Shown: positions 51,153 through 60,052 of the stretch, piece after piece | Layout of the letters: every line of letters begins with the position of its first letter | Position numbering within the stretch: position 1 is the stretch's first letter | From: Alphaproteobacteria bacterium PA2 | Lineage (GTDB): Bacteria; Pseudomonadota; Alphaproteobacteria; Caulobacterales; Caulobacteraceae | Direction of reading: 5' to 3' | Assembly (NCBI GenBank): GCA_002256425.1 | Contig: NKIZ01000001.1 | Coordinates: 2,763,001 to 2,827,000, forward strand | Length of the DNA stretch: 64,000 nucleotides | Notes under the pieces: generated by a model | What the model was told of the DNA's origin: nothing | Databases searched by the model: none | Seen by the model: the letters and a program-made list of their open reading frames with translations, nothing else | Program-made: the position numbers and the translations under genes

Positions 51153-51998
51153 ATGCGTCGTTCGATCTGGCTTTTCGCCGTTTTGTGCCTTGGACTGTCG
51201 GCCTGCGCGTCGCACCGCACGGCCCTTGATCTGCAGCGGCCGCCGGTTCCCAACGCTCTGGTCTTTGCCGTGCCTCCCGGCCACCCGTTCTACCACACCG
51301 TGGTGATCGACTATATTTCGGGAATGTCCAAGTATTCCCACTGGTTTGCGGAAGCCAACCAGAGCGCCTTCAGACCCCAGCTACAGAAAGCCCTTGAAGA
51401 CTCCAGTATGTCAGCGCCGACAGCCATTTCGGCCCGCTATGGTCTCCAGATCGAGTTTACGGAACTCCGGACATCGCCAGTTGGCGTGACGCTGGAAAGC
51501 CGCAGTCGCGCCATCTACCGGATTATCGATCGCCGCACAGGGCAGATCGCATTCCAGAGCCCCGTTGAATCCGACTTCCGGGCCAGGTTCGTTGGCCTGA
51601 ATGAAGAAGACGCGCTGATCGCCGGCACGGTTATCGGCGCCCCGATCGACGCTGCGCTTTTCGTCAGACCCGGCAACTTCGTCGCGTCAAACAACCTCTT
51701 CGGCGACCATGCTGAAGTCAGGGCCCACACCCTCAATGGTGACCTGGCGAGATCAGGCTTTGGATCCCGCGACGGGTTCGTCCGCGCCAAACAGGCGGAT
51801 TTCCAAATGATGAGGCAGAGCATCGCCAAGTTCGTGATGGCCCTGGCCGCGGACCAGAGGTTACCCATGACCCAGGTCCTGCCCTGCCTCAGCAATACGG
51901 ACATCGCCCGGGAAAAGGCCAATATAACCGCTCGGGGCATGCGCTGGGTCCAAGAAGACTGCGGTAGCGATAGTGACCGGACTCGCATCGTCTACTAG
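51153..51998 (+). CDS. Lipoprotein of unknown function
   Basis: About 281 residues from ATG 51153 with a lipoprotein signal (RRSIWLFAVLCLGLSAC, lipobox LSAC). The mature part is soluble, with motifs such as PPGHPFYHTVVIDYISGMSKYSHWFAEANQSAF, RYGLQIEFTEL and RSRAIYRIIDRRTGQ. It ends with a Cys pair. I do not recognise a domain; it reads like an outer-membrane or periplasmic protein with a mixed alpha/beta fold. A GGGGG-rich stretch stands before the ATG. Codon use is less GC-rich at third positions than in most of the window. Confidence 0.75.
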   Translation: MRRSIWLFAVLCLGLSACASHRTALDLQRPPVPNALVFAVPPGHPFYHTVVIDYISGMSKYSHWFAEANQSAFRPQLQKALEDSSMSAPTAISARYGLQIEFTELRTSPVGVTLESRSRAIYRIIDRRTGQIAFQSPVESDFRARFVGLNEEDALIAGTVIGAPIDAALFVRPGNFVASNNLFGDHAEVRAHTLNGDLARSGFGSRDGFVRAKQADFQMMRQSIAKFVMALAADQRLPMTQVLPCLSNTDIAREKANITARGMRWVQEDCGSDSDRTRIVY

Positions 51999-52150
51999 CT
52001 GACGCCCTTGGCTAGGCATTGACCGGCGCACGACCTCCCCTGATAGTCAGGCCATCGAGCGCGCGAGGCGGCGCACAATGGCGCTCGATCTTCGCTCCCC
52101 TGGCCTGAGGGCCAGCCGGGATACAGCCCTGCTGACCGCTTCAGGTTTCC

Positions 52151-53380
52151 ATGACCCAATCACCCGCGCTCTGGCGCCACCCGGCCTTCGCCCGCCTCTG
52201 GGCTGCCCAGGCCATTTCCGCCTTCGGCGCCCGCATTACCCGCGAAGGCCTGCCCATACTGGCCGTCACAACCCTGGCCGCCCCGGCTTCGGGGCTGGGC
52301 GCCCTCTCCGCCATAGCCAGCGGCGCAGCCGTGCTGACCGGCCTGGCCGCCGGGCGGTTTGTCGACAGCCGGGCTCGCCGCCCCGTGCTGGTAGGGGCAG
52401 ATCTTTTCCGCACCCTGGTCCTGCTGACCATTCCCCTGGCCGCCGCCTTTCATGTTCTCGCCCTGCCCCAGGTCCTGTTGGTCGCAGCCCTGGTGGGCGC
52501 CGCCAGCGTCCTCTTCGACATGGCCAGCCACGCCTATCTGCCCGGCCTGATCGGCGCCGAGCGGCTGATGGACGGCAACGCCCGCCTGGCCTCCACCGAA
52601 GCCGTGGCCGAAACCGGTGGCCCAGCCCTGGCCGGAATTCTGTTCCAGTGGCTCAGCGCCCCCTTCGCCCTGGCGGTCAATGCCGGCACCTATCTGGCCT
52701 CGGGCCTCATCCTGATGGGCATCCGCGAAAAGGAGCCGCCGCCGGAAATCCCGCCGCCCCAGCACTGGACCGCCGAGATCAGCGAGGGCCTGCGCCTGTC
52801 CTGGGGCGAGCCCCGGGTCCGCGCACTGCTGCTCATGGGTCTGATCCAGGGCCTGTTCGGCGGAGTGTTCGGCGCCCTCTACATCCTATTCGCCCTGCGG
52901 ACCCTGCACCTGCCCACCAGCCTGCTGGGCCTGGCCATCGCCATGGGCGGGGTCGGCGCCCTGATCAGCGCCTGGCTGGGGCCCTGGCTGGCGCGCAGGA
53001 TCGGCATGGGCCCGGCCATCATCGCCACCATCACCGGCGCCAGCCTGTCGGCCCTGATGATCGCCACGGCGCCCACCGACCGCGGCGGCGCCATGACCGT
53101 CATGATCCTGACCCAGATCACCGGGGACGCTTTCGGAGGCGCCGCCTGGATGCTGATGGCCACCCTGCGTCAGGGCATCATGCCCCAGGCTGTACTGGGC
53201 CGGGTGGCCGGCGCCTTCCAGGCCAGCGCAGGCCTGGTGGCCATACCCGGCGCCCTGTTCGGTGGCTGGCTGGGGACCGTGCTGGGGGTCAGGGAGACCC
53301 TGCTCATTGCAGCCGCAGGGTTCCTGGTGATCCCGCTGATCGGTTTGATGTCGCCGTTGAGACGGGTGCGAGAGGTCTAG
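52151..53380 (+). CDS. MFS transporter, EntS/MFS_3-like exporter
   Basis: A 409-residue inner-membrane protein with twelve hydrophobic segments. The first loop carries DSRARRPVLVGADLFRTL, the MFS motif A region, and the helix pair after ADLFRTLVLLTIPLAAAF. The group includes siderophore or drug exporters such as EntS. The substrate is unknown. A frame in another phase from 52078 to 53712 is a shadow. The gene ends 2 bases before the convergent carotenoid-oxygenase stop. Confidence 0.85.
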   Translation: MTQSPALWRHPAFARLWAAQAISAFGARITREGLPILAVTTLAAPASGLGALSAIASGAAVLTGLAAGRFVDSRARRPVLVGADLFRTLVLLTIPLAAAFHVLALPQVLLVAALVGAASVLFDMASHAYLPGLIGAERLMDGNARLASTEAVAETGGPALAGILFQWLSAPFALAVNAGTYLASGLILMGIREKEPPPEIPPPQHWTAEISEGLRLSWGEPRVRALLLMGLIQGLFGGVFGALYILFALRTLHLPTSLLGLAIAMGGVGALISAWLGPWLARRIGMGPAIIATITGASLSALMIATAPTDRGGAMTVMILTQITGDAFGGAAWMLMATLRQGIMPQAVLGRVAGAFQASAGLVAIPGALFGGWLGTVLGVRETLLIAAAGFLVIPLIGLMSPLRRVREV

Positions 53381-53382
53381 CC

Positions 53383-54852
53383 TCAAACAGCGACAAAGGC
53401 TCCATGCAGGCTGACCGGCAGGACGACATTGGCCCGCCAGGTGCAGATCGGGCCTGCAGCCACATGGCCGGCGTCGAAGACATGGAGTTCGGTGGCGCGG
53501 GTCAGCAGGTTGACACTGGGCGCCAGGAGCCAGCCGTCGAGTTCCGCAGACCCCGCAGGGCGCGGCACGAAAACGGCCTCCTCCATCAGGTGGCTCTCTC
53601 CGAAGTCATAGACATCGGACTTGCCGGTCTTCCAGTCATGGGTCGCCAGGCCGTTGAACAGCGGTCCCTGGCCGCCGGCGCCTGTGGCGTAGAAGGTATA
53701 GCGGCGAGCTGACCCGGCCAGTCTTTGGTTGGTGCGCGGGAATTCGGCGGCGACCCCGGTTGCCTCCATCCGCGCCTTGCCGTCAGGCGAGAGCACGAAC
53801 AGGGTCAGGATCGGGCTCGGCTCGGAAGTCCATCTGCCCTTCATCAGGTTGCGGCCGTTATGGATGGCGAAGCTGGGGTCGGCGCTGACGCACCCATCAA
53901 ACCGCAGGGTTCCGTCGGTCTCTTCCCAGGCGTCGCCATAGTGGAAGGCGAAGAAGGCCGGGAGGTCGAAGACGCGCCGTTTGCTGAGATCGCTCTTGTC
54001 GAGGACCAGGACCTTGGTCCCCAGCCCGGGACGCCACGAGAAGCTGTCGACATAGGGAAGGACCATGCGGTCCTGAACCCAGGGCTGGAGGATCAGGATC
54101 AGGTAGCGTTCGGACGCGGTGAAGTCGTGGACATAGCTGGCCATCGGCAGGTCGACGAGGTCAGCCGACTTCAAAGACCCGTCGCGGGCCAGGCGCCAGA
54201 CAATGGCCTTGTCGCCGGACACACCCAGGCTCCAGACATCGCCATTGGCGTCGATGCGCGGATGGGCCAGGAAGGGAACGTGGGCGAGGTCGGGCCGCAG
54301 GGTCTTCATGCCCCTGGTGGACAGGTTTCCTGCATCCATGGCGAAGGGGGAGCCGCTCTCCCACAGGGCCCAGACCTCATCGCCCACCGGCAGGACAGAG
54401 ATGTTGGCGCCGTTGACGTCGTCATTGGATTCCACCCGCGCGCCAGGTTTCGCAGCCGTGCCGAACCCTGGGGTGACCACGGCGTTTGCGGCTGTGTCGG
54501 TTCTGCGCTTGGGCGTATCCACAAACCGCGCCGTCAGCGTCGCCTCGCCGTCCGCCACCCGGAAGGCGCGCATCAGACCATCGCCGTCAAACCAGTGATC
54601 AACCGAGCCCCCCGGACGATGGAACTTGCCAGGGCCGTTGCGATAGAGGCTACCCGCCAGGTCGACCGGCGCGCGCCCCGAGATCCGGCGCATGGCGGTG
54701 GGGGCGATGTCAGCTTCCAGATCGGCGAACCCCAATCGCCAGTCGAAGCTGGAGGCGCGATTGAGTTGGGCCCTGGCCTGCGCCAGCTCAGGCGTGACCA
54801 GGCTGGCGAGGGCGACGCCCGACAGGGATTGAAGCAGATTGCGGCGGTTCAT
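53383..54852 (-). CDS. Exported carotenoid cleavage/lignostilbene oxygenase (RPE65 family)
   Basis: A 489-residue iron dioxygenase with a twin-arginine signal (MNRRNLLQSLSGVALASL). It has GSLYRNGPGKF and DHWFDGDGLMRAF at the start. The iron-binding His residues are expected in FLAHPRID, YVHDFTAS, AFHYGDAWEE and the C-terminal LHGAF. It cleaves double bonds of carotenoids or stilbenes. GGGAG precedes the ATG at 54852; the longer frame overlaps the DUF2141 gene. It is 22 bases behind DUF2141, so both should be co-transcribed. Confidence 0.92.
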   Translation of the reverse strand: MNRRNLLQSLSGVALASLVTPELAQARAQLNRASSFDWRLGFADLEADIAPTAMRRISGRAPVDLAGSLYRNGPGKFHRPGGSVDHWFDGDGLMRAFRVADGEATLTARFVDTPKRRTDTAANAVVTPGFGTAAKPGARVESNDDVNGANISVLPVGDEVWALWESGSPFAMDAGNLSTRGMKTLRPDLAHVPFLAHPRIDANGDVWSLGVSGDKAIVWRLARDGSLKSADLVDLPMASYVHDFTASERYLILILQPWVQDRMVLPYVDSFSWRPGLGTKVLVLDKSDLSKRRVFDLPAFFAFHYGDAWEETDGTLRFDGCVSADPSFAIHNGRNLMKGRWTSEPSPILTLFVLSPDGKARMEATGVAAEFPRTNQRLAGSARRYTFYATGAGGQGPLFNGLATHDWKTGKSDVYDFGESHLMEEAVFVPRPAGSAELDGWLLAPSVNLLTRATELHVFDAGHVAAGPICTWRANVVLPVSLHGAFVAV

Positions 54853-54874
54853 GGCGGAGCTCCCGAGTCCTGGA

Positions 54875-55348
54875 TCAATCAATGGAGATGGTCTGGGCAT
54901 TGGCGCCGGCCTTCACCTCGAATGAAGCGTCCGGCCATTTTGCGGGCCCCATCACCCCGTGGGCATTGTTGGAGAAGGCGAAGGGCTCGGTGGGCATGCC
55001 GAAGGGGTTGGCGCCCATCTTTCCGTCGCCATTCACGTCATGGAACGCCTTGATGGCGTAGCGTCCCGGCGTCAGGCCCGTAAAGGTGGCGGTGATGGTT
55101 TCGCCGGTGGCGGGGACCATGGCCTGACCGGAGGGCGGCGCCTTGTCGTCATAGGCCTCGGCACTGCCCGCCAGGGAAAGCAAGACTGCGCCGGTCCTGG
55201 TCTTCACACCCTCGAAGGTGACGGTGAGGGTTCCGGTGGGAGCCTCCGTAGCCAGGGCGGCCGGCGTGATCATCAGGAAGCTGCAAACAGTTCCCAGCAG
55301 CAAGATTGACTTGAGGAGGTGAGCGGGCTCAATCGGGCGAAGGGTCAT
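54875..55348 (-). CDS. DUF2141 protein, exported
   Basis: A 157-residue protein with a signal peptide (LLKSILLLGTVCSFLMITPAALA) and the DUF2141 beta-sandwich: GTLTVTFEGVKTRTGAVLLSLAG, GRYAIKAFHDVNGDGKMGANPFGMPTEPFAFSNNA. The D-x-N-G-D-G-K loop resembles a calcium-binding turn. The family is exported and often beside carotenoid genes; its function is unknown. It heads the two-gene unit with the oxygenase and is divergent from the LytTR gene. Confidence 0.88.
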   Translation of the reverse strand: MTLRPIEPAHLLKSILLLGTVCSFLMITPAALATEAPTGTLTVTFEGVKTRTGAVLLSLAGSAEAYDDKAPPSGQAMVPATGETITATFTGLTPGRYAIKAFHDVNGDGKMGANPFGMPTEPFAFSNNAHGVMGPAKWPDASFEVKAGANAQTISID

Positions 55349-55407
55349 CGGGAAGCTCTCTGTGTCTGGATTAGCGATGCGACAGGTCTATCGGGAGGCA
55401 AAACGGC

Positions 55408-56217
55408 GTGCCGACTGAGACTCGCCAGCCAGCAGCTTTGTTTCGCAAACTGACATCCCTGTTCGTTGGCGCTTCGCCAGTGAACAGCCGTCTGAGCGTT
55501 TGGCGCGAGGTGGCGGTCGCCCTGGCCACCGGAGTCTTCATGGCGCTCATCGGCGCCCTGGGAACCCAGGAAGCGTCCCTGCAGGTCCGGCTGGTCTTCT
55601 GGGTCGGACTGATGTTCGCCGGGACCCTGATCGGCCACGCTGTGACACTTTTCGCCGGACGGCTGGAGATGTTCGAGCAACGGCCCTGGCTTTGGGCCGT
55701 CCTCACAGCCTTGCTGATCACCCCGCCCCTCAGCGTCGTCGTCTGGCTCGCCGTCGGCGCAGCTTTTGATCGGCAGCTAAACCTGATGTCGATCGTCAAT
55801 CATTTTCCCGCGGTGCTGACCGTGTCTCTCGGGATGACCGCCCTGACAGTGTTGTCCCAGAAGCGCCCCTTCGAGACCCACGCCAGCGGGATCTCTGCAA
55901 GCCCGTCGGTTTTCCTGGACCGACTGCCCGAGAAACTGCGGGGGGGCGAAATCTTCGCTGTTGAGGCAGATGATCACTATCTGCGCCTGCACACCAGCCG
56001 GGGCCAGGACCTGATCCTGATGCGACTGGCCGACGCGCTGGGCGAACTTGAGGGCCTGGAGGGCGCGCAGGTTCATCGGTCCTGGTGGGTCGCCAAATCC
56101 GCAATTGCGACAGCGTCCCGGGGAAATGGTCGCGCAAGCCTGACCCTGAAAAGCGGGGCGGTCGTCCCGGTCAGCCGGACCTATGCGCGGGCTCTGCGGG
56201 AGGCCGGCTTGATCTGA
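55408..56217 (+). CDS. Membrane-bound LytTR-domain regulator
   Basis: A 269-residue protein from a GTG with GGGAGG about 9 bases ahead. Four hydrophobic segments (about residues 35-150) form a membrane part. From about residue 165 the LytTR DNA-binding domain follows: LRGGEIFAVEADDHYLRLHTSRGQDLILMRLADALGEL, then VHRSWWVAKSAI and VVPVSRTYARALREAGL. Such one-component membrane LytTR proteins control neighbouring genes in Caulobacterales. The divergent DUF2141/carotenoid-oxygenase pair is the likely target. Confidence 0.88.
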   Translation: MPTETRQPAALFRKLTSLFVGASPVNSRLSVWREVAVALATGVFMALIGALGTQEASLQVRLVFWVGLMFAGTLIGHAVTLFAGRLEMFEQRPWLWAVLTALLITPPLSVVVWLAVGAAFDRQLNLMSIVNHFPAVLTVSLGMTALTVLSQKRPFETHASGISASPSVFLDRLPEKLRGGEIFAVEADDHYLRLHTSRGQDLILMRLADALGELEGLEGAQVHRSWWVAKSAIATASRGNGRASLTLKSGAVVPVSRTYARALREAGLI

Positions 56218-56250
56218 CCGGTGATGGCGGGCTTATCCGCGTTGGGAGAG

Positions 56251-56272
56251 CAGGCCACAGGTCCATGGCCTG
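56251..56272. terminator. Hairpin between the convergent LytTR and DoxX-like genes
   Basis: CAGGCCA and TGGCCTG form a 7-bp stem around an 8-base loop, 33 bases after the LytTR stop. No T-tract; weak evidence. Confidence 0.35.
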
Positions 56273-56287
56273 ATCGGCGCACCGGGG

Positions 56288-56725
56288 TCAGGCTGTGATC
56301 CAGCCCTTTCGTGCGCAGAACCCGGCGAACCAGATCGAGAATGCGCCGACGGCGGCGATGAACAAGGGGAAGGGCAGGACCTGGCCCCAGCCCTTGTGCG
56401 CCAAAAGGTCGGTCGCCGCGAAGGCATAGCCAAACATGACAATGATGGCGACGAATGAGACCCAGAACAGCCGGGTCGCCCAGCTGTTGCGCAGCAAGAG
56501 GGCGAGGCCGCCCAGCAGCCCGCCGAAGGTGGCGATGGCATAGACGCCGTTATACCAGACAGGCAGGGCCGCGTAGTACTTGAGCGACCAGTCATCCACC
56601 GGCCCCATGGCCGCCGCCCCCAGCCTGATCTGCTGGACGCAACTGAAACAGCCCATCACTTCCCAGAGCACCAGGACGACGGCAGCAATCCAGAACCAGG
56701 TCGGTGGTTTGGCTTTGTCGGTCAT
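56288..56725 (-). CDS. Four-helix membrane protein (DoxX-like appearance)
   Basis: A 145-residue integral membrane protein with four hydrophobic helices: WFWIAAVVLVLWEVMGCFSCVQQI, LPVWYNGVYAIATFGGLLGGLALLL, LFWVSFVAIIVMFGYAFA and FIAAVGAFSIWFAGF. The WEVMGCFSC helix and the DDWSLKYYAALPVWYNG turn are characteristic of a family of unknown function, sometimes labelled sugar transporter without proof. I do not assign a role. Confidence 0.68.
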   Translation of the reverse strand: MTDKAKPPTWFWIAAVVLVLWEVMGCFSCVQQIRLGAAAMGPVDDWSLKYYAALPVWYNGVYAIATFGGLLGGLALLLRNSWATRLFWVSFVAIIVMFGYAFAATDLLAHKGWGQVLPFPLFIAAVGAFSIWFAGFCARKGWITA

Positions 56726-56833
56726 GGATTTGCCCCTTGTCTTAAAGGTCGGATGGAAGGCGCTGGCGTGCGCCCAGGTCAGCTTCAGGCGCCAGACGCA
56801 TATTGTCGAGACGCTCCATGACCCTCTCGGACC

Positions 56834-57286
56834 CTACCGCCGTATCCGCGTCGACAGGATGATCGAGCTGGTCGTCCGCTCAACCCCGTCGATCATGCCG
56901 ATGGCGTCCAGCACCCGGTCCAGATCTTCGATACTACCCGCCGCCACCTCGACGATCATGTCGAAGGGGCCGGAGACCGAGTGGAGGGACTCCACCTCCG
57001 GCAGGGTGCGCAGGGCGGCTTCTATGTGGGCGGCGGCCTTGGGGGCGGCTGTAACCAGGACGTGGCCGCGGACCCGGCGGGCCTGGGCAGCTTCGCCTAA
57101 GCGGATGGTGAAGGCGCCGATGACCCCGCGGCTGATCAGCCGGTCAATCCGGGTCTGGACCGTGGTCCGCGACACCCCCAGCCGCCGGGCCAGGGTGGCG
57201 GCGGACAGGCGCGAGTCGGCCTGGAGCAGGCGGATCAGCTCCAGGTCCCGGGCGTCAATCTGCGTTTCGTCAGTCTGATTGGGCAT
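56834..57286 (-). CDS. Lrp/AsnC-family regulator
   Basis: About 150 residues. The N-terminal HTH is IDARDLELIRLLQADSRLSAATLARRLGVSRTTVQTRIDRLISRGVI. The C-terminal RAM (amino-acid effector) domain has GHVLVTAAPKAAAHIEAALRTLPEV and VSGPFDMIVEVAAGSIEDLDRVLDAIG. I use the ATG at 57286; a TTG four codons upstream is also open. It is divergent from the lysine-dehydrogenase-like gene over 97 bases, the usual arrangement of a local activator or repressor responding to the substrate, probably lysine or an intermediate. Confidence 0.92.
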   Translation of the reverse strand: MPNQTDETQIDARDLELIRLLQADSRLSAATLARRLGVSRTTVQTRIDRLISRGVIGAFTIRLGEAAQARRVRGHVLVTAAPKAAAHIEAALRTLPEVESLHSVSGPFDMIVEVAAGSIEDLDRVLDAIGMIDGVERTTSSIILSTRIRR

Positions 57287-57383
57287 AATGTCAGGCAAAA
57301 TAGGTCAGTTCGGGCGCTCTGTCTGTTCAAATTGACACGCCCACAGGAGACGATCACCGATCACCATCCTGGGAGGGAAGACC
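57287..57383. promoter_or_regulatory. Divergent promoter region of the Lrp gene and the lysine-catabolic pair
   Basis: On the plus strand TTGACA (57332-57337) is a good -35 box for the dehydrogenase gene. A TGTC...GACA dyad around TGTTCAAATT lies over it and is AT-rich, as Lrp-type sites are. GGGAGG precedes the dehydrogenase ATG. A binding site is inferred only. Confidence 0.4.
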
Positions 57384-58502
57384 ATGAAGGACATAGTTGT
57401 CATCGGCGGCGGCAAGATCGGTTCGGTCATTGCGGAAATGCTGGCGGATTCCAGCGACTATGCGGTCAAGGTCGTGGACCGCGCCGCCGAGGCCCTGGCC
57501 CTCCTGCCCAAACACCCCAAGGTTTCCGGTGTGGTCGCCGATGTGGCCGACCCTGCCGCCCTGGACGCCGTGCTCAAGGGCGCCTTCGCCGTCCTGTCGG
57601 CCGCCCCCTTCCACCTGACCGGCAGGGTCGCCGAGGGCGCGGCCCGGATGGGCTGCCACTATCTGGACCTGACCGAGGACGTGGCCACTACCCGCAAGGT
57701 CAAGGACCTGGCCAGGGGCGCCAAGACCGCCTTCATCCCCCAGTGCGGCCTGGCCCCCGGCTTCATCTCCATCGCCGGCGCCGAAGTGGCCCGGGGCTTT
57801 GACCGGGTGGAGGAACTGCGCCTGCGGGTCGGCGCCCTGCCCCGTTATCCGTCCAACTCCCTGGGCTATAATCTGACCTGGTCCACCGAGGGCGTGATCA
57901 ACGAATACTGCGAGCCCTGCGAGGCCCTGGTGGACGGGGAACTGCGGGAGGTCGAGGCCCTGGAGGGTCTGGAAACCTTCAGCCTGGACGGCGTGACCTA
58001 TGAGGCCTTCAATACCTCGGGCGGTCTGGGCTCCCTGGCCGAGGTCCTGGCCGGCAAGGCGAAGAACCTCAACTACAAGTCCATCCGCTATCCCGGCCAC
58101 TGCGCCCTGATGCGCACCCTGCTCAACGACCTGGACCTGCGCTCCCGCCGGGGCCTGCTGAAGGACGTGCTGGAAGGCGCGGTGCCCGGCACCGAGCAGG
58201 ACGTGGTGGTGTTCTTTGTCACCGCCTCGGGCTGGCGCAATGGCCGGCTGATGCAGGAGAGCTATGCCGGCCGGGTACTGGGCGAGCATCACGGCGCCCA
58301 CTTCTGGAGCGCCATCCAGATCACCACCGCCGCCGGGATCTGCACGGTGCTTGACCTGCTGGTCCAGGGTCACCTGCCCCAGTCGGGCTATGTGCGGCAG
58401 GAGGAGATTGCGCTGAGCGACTTCCTGGCCAACCGGTTCGGCAAGGCTTATCGCCAGCCTGGCGACGCTGCGCCTCTGGCGAGCCTGTCCGCCGTCGCGT
58501 AA
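57384..58502 (+). CDS. Saccharopine dehydrogenase-family protein, lysine 6-dehydrogenase-like
   Basis: A 372-residue NAD(P) enzyme. The Rossmann start is IVVIGGGKIGSVIAEML, followed by ADVADPAALDAVLKGAFAVLSAAPF and CHYLDLTEDV, and the substrate region GLAPGFISIAG. Lysine 6-dehydrogenases of this family oxidise L-lysine to allysine, which cyclises. The next gene, an ALDH7-type dehydrogenase, would then give alpha-aminoadipate. The Lrp regulator is divergent. A saccharopine reductase role is possible, but no partner for saccharopine formation is seen. Confidence 0.85.
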   Translation: MKDIVVIGGGKIGSVIAEMLADSSDYAVKVVDRAAEALALLPKHPKVSGVVADVADPAALDAVLKGAFAVLSAAPFHLTGRVAEGAARMGCHYLDLTEDVATTRKVKDLARGAKTAFIPQCGLAPGFISIAGAEVARGFDRVEELRLRVGALPRYPSNSLGYNLTWSTEGVINEYCEPCEALVDGELREVEALEGLETFSLDGVTYEAFNTSGGLGSLAEVLAGKAKNLNYKSIRYPGHCALMRTLLNDLDLRSRRGLLKDVLEGAVPGTEQDVVVFFVTASGWRNGRLMQESYAGRVLGEHHGAHFWSAIQITTAAGICTVLDLLVQGHLPQSGYVRQEEIALSDFLANRFGKAYRQPGDAAPLASLSAVA

Positions 58503-58518
58503 GACCGCGCGGTCTTTT
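58502..58518 (+). other. Short palindrome followed by TTTT between the lysine-catabolic genes
   Basis: AGACCGCGCGGTCT is a perfect 14-bp palindrome that overlaps the last base of the dehydrogenase stop and runs into TTTT. As a hairpin it has only a small stem, so it may attenuate or be an operator; weak evidence. Confidence 0.3.
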
Positions 58519-58543
58519 CCATCCCCGACTCCCGAGACCTGCC

Positions 58544-60052
58544 ATGACCCTGCCCTCCGTTCGTGACGACGCCCTGGCGACCCTGTCCAATCTGGGCGTC
58601 AGCCTGAAGGCCCTGGAGGGCGGCGACATTCCGGCCCGCTCGCCGGTGGACGGCACGGTCCTGGCCACCCTGCGGGCCAATACGGTGGACGAGGCAAACG
58701 CCGCCGTTGAAGCCGCCCATCAGGCTTTCCTGTCCTGGCGCAAGGTTCCCGCGCCGCGCCGGGGCGAGCTGATCCGCCTGTTCGGCGAAGAGCTGCGGAT
58801 TGCCAAGGCCGACCTCGGCCGTCTGGTGGCGCTGGAAGCCGGCAAGGTCACCTCCGAGGGCCTGGGCGAGGTCCAGGAGATGATCGACATCTGCGACTTC
58901 GCCGTCGGCCTGTCGCGACAGCTGCATGGCCTGACCATCGCCACCGAGCGGCCGGGCCACCGGATGATGGAGACCTGGCACCCCATCGGCGTCTGCGGCG
59001 TGATCTCGGCCTTCAACTTCCCTGTGGCGGTCTGGTGCTGGAATGCGGCCCTGGCCCTGGTCTGCGGCGACCCCGTGGTCTGGAAGCCCTCGGAGAAGAC
59101 CCCCCTGACCGCAGAGGCCGTCCAGTCGGTCTTCCTCAAGGCCGTCGCCCGGTTCGGCGACGCGCCGGCCCATCTGAGCCAGGTCCTGCAGGGCCGGGGC
59201 GATGTAGGCGCGGCCCTGGTGGCCCACCCCAAGGTCGCCGTGCTGTCGGCCACCGGCTCCACCCGCATGGGCGCCGCCGTGGGCCCGGTCCTGGCCGCCC
59301 GCTTCGCCCGGGCCATCCTTGAGCTGGGCGGAAACAACGCCGCCATTGTCGCCCCGAGCGCTGACCTGGAGCTGACCCTGCGGGGCGTCGCCTTCTCCGC
59401 CATGGGTACGGCGGGGCAGAGGTGCACAACCCTGCGCCGGCTCTTCGTCCATGAGGACGTGGCCGACGCCCTGATCACCCGCCTGAAGGCGGCCTATGCC
59501 TCTGTGCCGGTGGGCGATCCCCGGGCCGAGGGCACCCTGGTCGGGCCGCTGATCGACGAGGCGGCCTACAACGCCATGCAGATCGCCCTCACCGAAGCCA
59601 TTTCCGAAGGCGGCGTGGTCCACGGCGGCCAGCGGGTCGAGCGCCCCGGCGTCTATGTCCGCCCGGCCATTGTGGAAATGCCCGCCCAGACCGGCCCCAT
59701 GTTGCGCGAGACCTTCGCCCCCATCCTCTATGTGGTGCGCTATCGTGATCTCGACGACGCCATCGCCCTGCAGAACGCCACAGCGGCGGGCCTGGCCTCG
59801 TCCATCTTCACCAATGACATCCGCGAGGCCGAGCTGTTCGTCAGCGATGTGGGCTCGGACTGCGGCATCGCCAATATCAATATCGGCCCGTCCGGCGCCG
59901 AGATCGGCGGGGCCTTTGGCGGCGAGAAGGAAACCGGCGGCGGCCGCGAGGCCGGGTCAGATTCCTGGAAGGCCTATATGCGCCGGGCCACCAATACGGT
60001 GAACTATTCCCAGGACCTGCCCCTGGCCCAGGGCGTCAGGTTCGACGTGTAG
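58544..60052 (+). CDS. Aldehyde dehydrogenase, ALDH7 (aminoadipate-semialdehyde) type
   Basis: A 502-residue NAD-dependent dehydrogenase. The nucleophile is Cys294 (MGTAGQRCTTLRR) and the general base is Glu260 (LELGGNNA). The NAD region has ISAFNFPVAVWCWNAA and WKPSEKTPLT. The C-terminal ANINIGPSGAEIGGAFGGEKETGGGREAGSDSWKAY block is that of the antiquitin/AmaB group, which oxidises alpha-aminoadipate semialdehyde. With the preceding lysine 6-dehydrogenase-like gene (41 bases away) this makes a two-step lysine route. Confidence 0.92.
   Translation: MTLPSVRDDALATLSNLGVSLKALEGGDIPARSPVDGTVLATLRANTVDEANAAVEAAHQAFLSWRKVPAPRRGELIRLFGEELRIAKADLGRLVALEAGKVTSEGLGEVQEMIDICDFAVGLSRQLHGLTIATERPGHRMMETWHPIGVCGVISAFNFPVAVWCWNAALALVCGDPVVWKPSEKTPLTAEAVQSVFLKAVARFGDAPAHLSQVLQGRGDVGAALVAHPKVAVLSATGSTRMGAAVGPVLAARFARAILELGGNNAAIVAPSADLELTLRGVAFSAMGTAGQRCTTLRRLFVHEDVADALITRLKAAYASVPVGDPRAEGTLVGPLIDEAAYNAMQIALTEAISEGGVVHGGQRVERPGVYVRPAIVEMPAQTGPMLRETFAPILYVVRYRDLDDAIALQNATAAGLASSIFTNDIREAELFVSDVGSDCGIANINIGPSGAEIGGAFGGEKETGGGREAGSDSWKAYMRRATNTVNYSQDLPLAQGVRFDV

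Noticed and set aside
52078..53712. A 544-codon frame overlapping the MFS gene
   Set aside because: Its translation is Arg/Pro/Gly-rich without membrane segments, whereas the 52151 frame gives a normal twelve-helix transporter.
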